Assembly: GCA_005887895.1 (NCBI GenBank)
Contig: VBPC01000269.1
Location: forward strand, 1 to 33,666
Reading direction: 5' to 3'
Source: Candidatus Rokuibacteriota bacterium
GTDB lineage: Bacteria > Methylomirabilota > Methylomirabilia > Rokubacteriales > CSP1-6
Length of the DNA stretch: 33,666 bases
Part shown: positions 26,980-33,666 of the stretch, one piece after another
Numbering within the stretch: position 1 is the first letter of the stretch
How the letters are laid out: every line of letters begins with the position of its first letter
Translations under genes and position numbers: made by a program
The notes under the pieces: model-generated
Told to the model about the DNA's origin: nothing
Databases searched by the model: none
The model's input: only the letters and a program-made list of their open reading frames with translations

Positions 26980-27558
26980 TTAGTCCGCGAATCCCACGAC
27001 GCGCGGGTCGTCGGAGACGCGCGGCCGGCGGGCCTCGGGCGCCCGCTTCACGCGCGTCTTCGGCCCCCGGCCGATGGCGACCTTGCCGGTCCGCACGACC
27101 TCCTGGATGCCCATCGGGCGGAGGAGCTCGAGCATCGCGTCGATCTTGCCCTCGTCGCCGGTGGCCTCCAGCACATAGGACACCGCGGTGACGTCCACGA
27201 CCTTGGCCCGGAAGATGTCGCCGACGCGCAGGATCTCCGCGCGGTGCTGGGGCTCGGCGTTGACGCGCACCAGCACCAGCTCGCGCTCGACGTGGCTGTC
27301 GTCGGTGAGGTCGTTGACCTTGATGACGTCGATGAGCTTGTGGAGCTGCTTCATCACCTGCTCGATGACGAACTCGTCGCCGCTGACGACCAGCGTCATG
27401 CGCGACACGCTGGGGTCGAGCGTCTCCCCCACCGAGAGGCTCTCGATGTTGTAGCCGCGCGCCGAGAAGAGGCCCGCCACCCGGGAGAGGACGCCGAACT
27501 TGTTCTCGACGAGCACGGCGATCGTGTGCTTGCGGGGCTCGGAGCCGTTGGCGCTCAC
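26980..27558 (-). CDS. ilvN: Acetolactate synthase small (regulatory) subunit
   Basis: 192 aa. It binds valine through an N-terminal ACT domain and controls Ilv[21 protein letters not shown] followed by [14 protein letters not shown] is the ACT signature, and [29 protein letters not shown] and [16 protein letters not shown] mark the C-terminal domain. The start is GTG 27558, one base after the ilvB stop, so translation is coupled. The C-terminal tail ([18 protein letters not shown]) is longer and more basic than usual. Confidence 0.96.
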   Translation of the reverse strand: MSANGSEPRKHTIAVLVENKFGVLSRVAGLFSARGYNIESLSVGETLDPSVSRMTLVVSGDEFVIEQVMKQLHKLIDVIKVNDLTDDSHVERELVLVRVNAEPQHRAEILRVGDIFRAKVVDVTAVSYVLEATGDEGKIDAMLELLRPMGIQEVVRTGKVAIGRGPKTRVKRAPEARRPRVSDDPRVVGFAD

Positions 27559-27559
27559 C

Positions 27560-29301
<1,742 letters not shown>

Positions 29302-29305
<4 letters not shown>

Positions 29306-29406
29306 GATCGTCTTCCTCCATGGGGGCCCCGAGATGGCCCCCATACCCCCCACCGCTCGGCACGCCCCGGCACAGCCGGGTCGCCCCTCGTCGATCGCTG
29401 CTTCAC
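29302..29406 (-). CDS. Mini-ORF 2 (34 codons) in ilvB leader, GTGA-coupled to ilvB
   Basis: It reads GTG (29406) to TGA (29304-29302), and the TGA overlaps the ilvB GTG by GTGA. GGAGGAGG lies about 8 bases before its start. It begins VKQRSTRGDPAVPG, shares DPAVPGRAERWGVWG with mini-ORF 1, and ends GGRRS. It is not rich in Ile, Val or Leu, so a classical attenuation peptide is unlikely. It may be a side effect of the tandem 101-bp duplication, or may tune ilvB translation by ribosome delivery and hairpin opening. No protein family is recognised. Confidence 0.4.
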
Positions 29407-29507
29407 GCGCGGCCTCCTCCATGGGGGCCCCGAGATCGCCCCCATACCCCCCACCGCTCGGCACGCCCCGGCACAGCCGGATCGCGCTTCGTAAACCGCT
29501 TCTTCAC
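29403..29507 (-). CDS. Mini-ORF 1 (34 codons) in ilvB leader, GTGA-coupled to mini-ORF 2
   Basis: It reads GTG (29507) to TGA (29405-29403), overlapping the next GTG by GTGA. GAGGA lies six bases before its start. The peptide begins VKKRFTKRDPAVPG, contains DPAVPGRAERWGVWG and ends GGGRA; it matches mini-ORF 2 at most positions. It starts 20 bp after the ppdK stop codon (29529-29527). The open frame through a GC-rich hairpin repeat is suggestive, but translation is not shown. Confidence 0.4.
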   Translation of the reverse strand: MKKRFTKRDPAVPGRAERWGVWGRSRGPHGGGRA

Positions 29508-29526
29508 GATCGTCCTCGTGTCGCGG

Positions 29527-32232
29527 TCAGGCATTCGGCGCCCCCTCGGCGGAGGCTTCCCGCGTGCGAATGCGCGCCTGGGCCGCGCTCAGCCGCGCGA
29601 TCGGGATCATGAACGGCGAGCAGGAGACGTACGTCATGCCGACCTTGTGGCAGAACTCCACCGATGACGGCTCGCCGCCGTGCTCGCCGCAGATCCCCAC
29701 CTTGAGGTCGGGCCGCGTCCGCCGGCCGCGCTCGATGCCGATCCGGATCAATTCGCCGACCCCCTCCTGATCGAGGACCGAGAACGGATCGTGCGACAGC
29801 AGCCCCTTCTGCAGATAGTCGGGCAGGAACTTCGCGACGTCGTCCCGGCTGTACCCGAACGTCATCTGGGTCAGGTCGTTGGTGCCGAACGAGAAGAACT
29901 CGGCGTCCTGGGCGATCTCGTCGGCGATCAGCGCCGCCCGCGGGACCTCGATCATGGTGCCGATCGTGTACTTCACCGGCACGCCCATCTCGACCAGCAC
30001 GGCGTCGGCCACCTTCTTCGTGTTGTCGTACGTCAGGCGCATCTCGCCGACGGTGCCGGTCAGCGGGATCATGATCTCCGGCTCGACTTTCACACCCTGC
30101 TCGGCCGCCGTGCAGGCGGCCTCCAGGATGGCCCGCACCTGCATCGCGTAGATCTCCGGCGAGGTGATGCCGAGGCGGCAGCCGCGGTGGCCGAGCATCG
30201 GATTGGCCTCGCGGAGCGAGTCGATCTTGGCCAGCTGCTCGTCGAGCAGCGCCTTCCGGCCGGGGTTGATGTTGAGCGCCTCCAGGCGCGCGCGTTCCTC
30301 GATCTTCTCCCGGTACTCCTTGGGATTGGCGAGGAATTCGTGCAGCGGCGGATCGAGCAACCTGATGGTGACCGGCAGCCCGTTCATCGCGCGGAAGATC
30401 CCGATGAAGTCGTCGCGCTGGAACGGCAGGAGCTTCTGCACGGCCACCCGGCGGGCGACGTGGTCGGAAGCCATGATCATCTCGCGCACGATCGGAAGGC
30501 GGTCCGGCGCGAAGAACATGTGCTCCGTCCGCACCAGGCCGATGCCCTCGGCGCCGAAGTCGCGCGCCTTCTGGGCATCCTCGGGGGTGTCCGCGTTGGC
30601 CCGCACGCCGAGGGTGCGGTAGCGGTCCGCCCACGTGAGGAATTCCTGGAACTCCGGGGCCAGCCCGCCCTCGACCGTCTTGACGGCGTCGAGGATGACC
30701 TCGCCGCCGCCGCCGTCCACCGAGATGATGTCGCCCTCGCGGATCGTCCGACCGACGGCCGTGAACACGCGCCGCTCCTCGTCGACGACGAGGTCGCCGG
30801 CGCCGACGATGCACGACTTCCCCATGCCGACGGCGACGACGGCGGCGTGCGAGGTGCGGCCCCCGCGGGCGGTCACGATGCCGCGCGCGGCGTACATGCC
30901 GGCCACGTCCTCGGGCGAGGTCTCCGGGCGCACGAGGATGACGTCCCGGCCCTGCTTGCCCCACTCGACCGCCCGGTCGGCGTCGAACACGACCTCGCCC
31001 ACCGCCGCGCCGGGCGCCGCCGGCAACCCGCGGGCCAGCAGCCGGCCGTGGGCGATCGCCTGTTCCTTGTCGTGCTGGTCGAAGCGGGGATGGAGCACCT
31101 GGTGGAGGTCCTGAGGCCGTACGCGCAGCAGCGCGGTGTGCTGATCGATGACGCTCTCGTGCACGAGATCGACCGCCACCTTCACCGCCGCCGCCGCCGA
31201 GCGCTTGCCGGCCCGCGTCTGCAGCAGGTAGAGCGTGCCGTCCTGGATCGTGAACTCGATGTCCTGCATGTCCTTGTAGTGGCGCTCGAGGCGGTCGGCG
31301 ATGGCGAGCAGCTCGTCGTAGATCTTCGGCATGCGTCGCTGGAGATCGTCGATGTGCTCGGGCGTCCGGATGCCCGCCACCACGTCCTCGCCCTGGGCGT
31401 TGGCCAGGAACTCGGCGTAGAAGCGCCGCTCGCCGGTGCGGGGATCCCGCGTGAACCCCACCCCGGTCCCCGACGTCTCGCCGAGGTTGCCGAACACCAT
31501 CGACATCACGGTGCAGGCCGTGCCCCAGTCGGCCGGGATGTTGTTGATGCGGCGATACTCGACGGCCTTCTTGCCGAACCACGAGTCGAACACCGCCTTG
31601 ACGGCCAGGCGCATCTGCTCGCGCGGCTCCTCGGGAAAGGCGGCGGCGCTGTGGGCGGCCACGACGTCCTTGAACTGCTGGACGAGGCCCTTGAGCTCGG
31701 CGGCCGGGATCTCGGGGTCCGTCTTCACGCCGAGCCGCTTCTTGAGCGCGTCGAGACGCTCGTCGAACGCCTCGCGCCGGATGTTGAGCACGACGTCGCC
31801 GAACATCGCGATGAACCGGCGGTAGCAATCCCAGGCGAAACGCGCGTTGCGGGTCCGCGCAGCCAGGCCATCGACGGTGGCGTCGTTCAGGCCCAGGTTG
31901 AGCACGGTCTCCATCATCCCCGGCATCGAGACGCGGGCGCCCGAGCGGACGGACACGAGCAGCGGCCGCGCGGGATCGCCGAGCACGAGACCCGAGTCCT
32001 GCTGGAGCTTCTCGAGACCCGCCGCGACCTGCTCCCACATCCCCTCGGGAAACTGGCGGCCGGTGCGGTTGTACGCCGCCCACGCCTGGGTGGTGATGGT
32101 GAAGCCCGGCGGTACAGGAATCCCGAGGTTGGTCATCTCGGCGAGCTCGCAGCCCTTGCCGCCGAGAAGATTGCGCATCAGCGAGGAGCCTTCCGCGCGG
32201 CCGCCACCGAAGGAGTGGACGTATTTCGTCAT
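29527..32232 (-). CDS. ppdK: Pyruvate, phosphate dikinase
   Basis: 901 aa. It interconverts pyruvate, ATP and phosphate with phosphoenolpyruvate, AMP and pyrophosphate, linking gluconeogenesis to central metabolism. The N-terminal ATP-grasp part starts YVHSFGGG and includes LLGGKGCELAEM and SVRSGARVSMPGMMETVLNL. The phosphohistidine domain has TARGGRTSHAAVVAVGMGKS with the swinging His. The C-terminal PEP barrel ends GICGEHGGEPSSVEFCHKVG and YVSCSPFMIPIARLSAAQA with the catalytic Cys. I use ATG 32232; a TTG at 32253 is in frame but lacks a ribosome site. It has its own promoter (32278-32305). Confidence 0.97.
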   Translation of the reverse strand: MTKYVHSFGGGRAEGSSLMRNLLGGKGCELAEMTNLGIPVPPGFTITTQAWAAYNRTGRQFPEGMWEQVAAGLEKLQQDSGLVLGDPARPLLVSVRSGARVSMPGMMETVLNLGLNDATVDGLAARTRNARFAWDCYRRFIAMFGDVVLNIRREAFDERLDALKKRLGVKTDPEIPAAELKGLVQQFKDVVAAHSAAAFPEEPREQMRLAVKAVFDSWFGKKAVEYRRINNIPADWGTACTVMSMVFGNLGETSGTGVGFTRDPRTGERRFYAEFLANAQGEDVVAGIRTPEHIDDLQRRMPKIYDELLAIADRLERHYKDMQDIEFTIQDGTLYLLQTRAGKRSAAAAVKVAVDLVHESVIDQHTALLRVRPQDLHQVLHPRFDQHDKEQAIAHGRLLARGLPAAPGAAVGEVVFDADRAVEWGKQGRDVILVRPETSPEDVAGMYAARGIVTARGGRTSHAAVVAVGMGKSCIVGAGDLVVDEERRVFTAVGRTIREGDIISVDGGGGEVILDAVKTVEGGLAPEFQEFLTWADRYRTLGVRANADTPEDAQKARDFGAEGIGLVRTEHMFFAPDRLPIVREMIMASDHVARRVAVQKLLPFQRDDFIGIFRAMNGLPVTIRLLDPPLHEFLANPKEYREKIEERARLEALNINPGRKALLDEQLAKIDSLREANPMLGHRGCRLGITSPEIYAMQVRAILEAACTAAEQGVKVEPEIMIPLTGTVGEMRLTYDNTKKVADAVLVEMGVPVKYTIGTMIEVPRAALIADEIAQDAEFFSFGTNDLTQMTFGYSRDDVAKFLPDYLQKGLLSHDPFSVLDQEGVGELIRIGIERGRRTRPDLKVGICGEHGGEPSSVEFCHKVGMTYVSCSPFMIPIARLSAAQARIRTREASAEGAPNA

Positions 32233-32277
32233 AGGACCGTCGTCTCCGTGCAAGGAGTGACGAAAAAGTCTTTCGAT

Positions 32278-32305
32278 TCTATAGGATATGCAGCAGTCCT
32301 GTCAA
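32278..32305 (-). promoter_or_regulatory. Candidate promoter of ppdK
   Basis: The minus strand has TTGACA (32305-32300), a perfect -35, 16 bp before TATAGA (32283-32278). The start would be near 32271 and the leader about 40 nt, carrying GGAG before the ppdK ATG. It stands downstream of an intrinsic terminator, so ppdK is transcribed separately from the genes to its right. Confidence 0.65.
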
Positions 32306-32345
32306 CCGTTCGCACCCGCTGTCCTCTCCTCCGCTCCGGCAGCAC

Positions 32346-32385
32346 AAAAAGAAAAGGGCCACGGGTCGCCTCACCCGTGGCCCTT
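32346..32385 (-). terminator. Intrinsic terminator, 13-bp stem with T-rich tail
   Basis: On the minus strand AAGGGCCACGGGT (32385-32373) pairs perfectly with ACCCGTGGCCCTT (32366-32354) around a 6-nt loop, followed by TTCTTTTT (32353-32346). This is the clearest intrinsic terminator in the window. It ends the short unit that begins at the 32541-32569 promoter, or transcripts reading through from the GntR gene. Confidence 0.9.
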
Positions 32386-32446
32386 GATCGCTCTCTGCTG
32401 TCGATCGCCACGGGCGGGCGTCCTGCCCGTGGCATCCGTCGAAGCG

Positions 32447-32530
32447 CTACTCCGCGGATGCTCCGGGCAGGCCCGGCAGCGCCAGGCTAATCAGCCCCAC
32501 CAACAGCACGCGCGGAATCGGCGCCTTCAT
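32447..32530 (-). CDS. 27-codon tiny ORF, signal-peptide-like
   Basis: The frame runs from ATG (32530) to TAG (32449-32447). The peptide has a basic start (MKAPIPR), a hydrophobic core (VLLVGLISLALPGLPG) and an ASAE end, the shape of a signal peptide or small membrane peptide. Its ATG would lie only a few bases from the expected transcription start, so it would be nearly leaderless, with no ribosome site. It could be a real small protein, the stump of a lost secreted protein, or chance within a small RNA. Confidence 0.4.
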   Translation of the reverse strand: MKAPIPRVLLVGLISLALPGLPGASAE

Positions 32531-32540
32531 CGTGCCGCGT

Positions 32541-32569
32541 AGTATACGGACCCCCTCCCGCGCGGTCAA
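32541..32569 (-). promoter_or_regulatory. Strong sigma-70-type promoter of the short transcription unit
   Basis: On the minus strand, TTGACC (32569-32564) is exactly 17 bp before TATACT (32546-32541). Five of six bases match at each box with ideal spacing, the best promoter in the window. The -35 overlaps the stop codon of the GntR gene. Confidence 0.72.
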
Positions 32570-33294
32570 GCCGGCCGCCGCCCGTGGCGGGCGCTGGAGG
32601 TGCCGTCGGCGCCGAGCACGAGCGTCTCCACCGCCTCGATGTGCTCGAGCATCGCGCGGCGGGCGCCGTCGGGGTCGCGCCGCGCGATGGCCGCCAGCAC
32701 CCGCCGATGATCCTCGTGCGAGCGGGTGGGCCGGCCGGGCATGTTGAGCGAATCCTCGCGACTCTGGGTCAGGAGGTCCATGATGGCGTGGGCGATGCGG
32801 GTGATGGCGCGGTTGTGGGCCGCCGCGCCGATCGCCGAGTGGAACTGCGCGTCCTGCTGCAGGCCCGTGCGTCCGCCGGCCACTTCCTTGGCCTGTTCCT
32901 CCAGGATGCGCTCCATCTCGTGGATCTCCTCCGGCGTGGCCCGGGTCGCCGCCAGCGCGGCCAGCGACGGCTCGAGCAGGCGGCGCGCCTCGAACAGCTC
33001 GCCGATCGCCTCCCGCTGGGAGACCATCAGCAGCGCCAGCGGCTCGACCAGCGCGTCGATCGAGACCTCGCGCACGAACGTCCCTTCCCCCGGGCGGATC
33101 TCGACCAGGCCGAGGCTCTCGAGCGCGCGCAGGGCCTCGCGCACGGAGGTGCGGCTGACCACGAACTTCTCGGCGAGGTCGCGCTCGGGCGGCAGCCGGT
33201 CGCCGCCCTTGAGCCGTCCCTCGGCGATCATGGCCTTGACCTGCCGGACGATCTCCTCGTAGATCCGCGTGGACTTGATCGGCGCCAGGTCCAT
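32566..33294 (-). CDS. GntR-family regulator, FadR/FCD subfamily
   Basis: 242 aa. The N-terminal winged helix (YEEIVRQVKAMIAEGRLKGG, LPPERDLAEKFVVSRTSVRE, ALRALESLGLVEIRPGEGTF) is a classical GntR domain. The C-terminal FCD helical domain has its metal-site histidines in DAQFHSAIGAAAHN, SHEDHRRVL and EHIEAVETL. Such proteins sense small organic acids or fatty acyl compounds; the ligand here is not evident. The ATG has GAGGAGG seven bases upstream and starts 10 bp after the TerC-like gene. ppdK downstream is a possible target, by position only. Confidence 0.95.
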   Translation of the reverse strand: MDLAPIKSTRIYEEIVRQVKAMIAEGRLKGGDRLPPERDLAEKFVVSRTSVREALRALESLGLVEIRPGEGTFVREVSIDALVEPLALLMVSQREAIGELFEARRLLEPSLAALAATRATPEEIHEMERILEEQAKEVAGGRTGLQQDAQFHSAIGAAAHNRAITRIAHAIMDLLTQSREDSLNMPGRPTRSHEDHRRVLAAIARRDPDGARRAMLEHIEAVETLVLGADGTSSARHGRRPA

Positions 33295-33304
33295 GACCGC
33301 CTCC

Positions 33305-33666
33305 TCACACGTTCTCGGGCAGCTCGGCGTGACGCCGGCGGCCGACCCACCAGCCGATCGCCAGGATCACCGCGCCGAGGGCCAGGGGCAGCGGATGCAC
33401 GTTGACGGCGATGCCGCCAGGCAGATCGTACTCGACGCCATGGGCCAGGGGCCAGCGATGCACCAGCCGGTCTTCCAGGATCATCTGACCGGCGACCTTG
33501 CCGAGGATGCCACCTCCGAGCCAGACGATCCAGGTGTGGCGGTTCATCAGCCGGGCCAGCCAGCCCGCCCCCCAGACGACGATCGGCAGCGACAGGGCGA
33601 TGCCGAGGACGATCAGGACGAAGTCGCCGCGCGCCGCCGCCGCCACCGCCAGCACGTTGTCGAGGC
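33305..33666 (-). CDS. TerC-family integral membrane protein (YjbE-like), 5' end off window
   Basis: About 120 C-terminal residues are visible; the gene enters from the right edge in the frame LDNVLAVAAAARGDFVLIVL. The TerC signature D-N-V-L-A and the following GIALSLPIVVWGAGWLARLM and WIVWLGGGILGKVAGQMILEDRL match the YjbE-type branch, which is linked to metal-ion (manganese) export or homeostasis. A last helix (ALGAVILAIGWWVG) precedes a basic tail. Function beyond family membership is inference. Confidence 0.9.
   Translation of the reverse strand, partial: LDNVLAVAAAARGDFVLIVLGIALSLPIVVWGAGWLARLMNRHTWIVWLGGGILGKVAGQMILEDRLVHRWPLAHGVEYDLPGGIAVNVHPLPLALGAVILAIGWWVGRRRHAELPENV

Larger units (their letters stand above)
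32346..32534 (-). ncRNA. Putative short transcript (~190 nt): small RNA or tiny-ORF mRNA
   Basis: It is bounded by a near-consensus promoter (start expected near 32534) and the strong terminator at 32346-32385. It holds a 27-codon frame and a second hairpin: GCCACGGGC (32407-32415), 9-nt loop, GCCCGTGGC (32425-32433). Both hairpins reuse CCACGGG/CCCGTGG. The 333-bp gap between the GntR gene and ppdK contains only this unit and the ppdK promoter. No known RNA family is recognised. Confidence 0.5.

Overview
The window is GC-rich (by eye near 70%) bacterial chromosome, and every gene I can support lies on the minus strand. Transcription therefore runs from high to low coordinates. Gene spacing is tight, with repeated TGATG, GTGA and ATGA start/stop overlaps, which points to long translationally coupled operons. 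The gene set is alternative complex III, a selenocysteine formate dehydrogenase, a C5 heme pathway and a CysO-type sulfur-carrier cluster. It suggests a respiring environmental bacterium of the Rokubacteria/Methylomirabilota kind, or another deep high-GC lineage. That assignment is inference; no rRNA or single-copy marker settles it.

Layout in transcription order. (1) 33666-32566: a cut-off TerC-family membrane protein and a FadR-type GntR regulator. (2) 32569-32346: a complete-looking short transcription unit of about 190 nt with a strong promoter, a 27-codon frame, two hairpins and an intrinsic terminator. (3) 32305-29527: pyruvate phosphate dikinase with its own promoter. (4) 29514-19770: branched-chain amino acid genes ilvB-ilvN-ilvC, then psd-pssA (phosphatidylethanolamine), leuA-leuB, asd, a small membrane protein and truA. 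Two 34-codon mini-ORFs in a tandem 101-bp repeat lead directly into ilvB through GTGA overlaps. (5) 19714-18598: fdhD and a small unknown gene. (6) 18529-12603: formate dehydrogenase operon, made of a small unknown protein, selenocysteine FdhA, FdhB, an NrfD-type anchor and FdhE. (7) 12585-7794: hemX-like gene, hemA, hemC, hemD, hemB. The hemB frame is broken by what looks like an internal deletion of about 73 bp. (8) 7783-4323: a cysteine-free Rrf2 regulator, cysK, cysO-like sulfur carrier, JAMM peptidase and hemL. (9) 4222-1: actA-actB-actC of alternative complex III, running off the left edge.

How they fit together: formate is oxidised outside the membrane by the TAT-exported FdhA/B and electrons reach quinone through the NrfD subunit. 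Quinol is then reoxidised by alternative complex III, whose ActA carries five c-type hemes. The heme genes and the HemX/CcsA-like protein would supply that cytochrome demand. The cysteine cluster supplies sulfur for the many Fe-S clusters.

The least explained feature is a dispersed double-hairpin repeat, about 60-70 bp, in four clear copies (4257-4317, 7275-7339, and a tandem pair at 29301-29502). One copy is flanked by 8-bp direct repeats. Another pair forms the coupled mini-ORF leader of ilvB.
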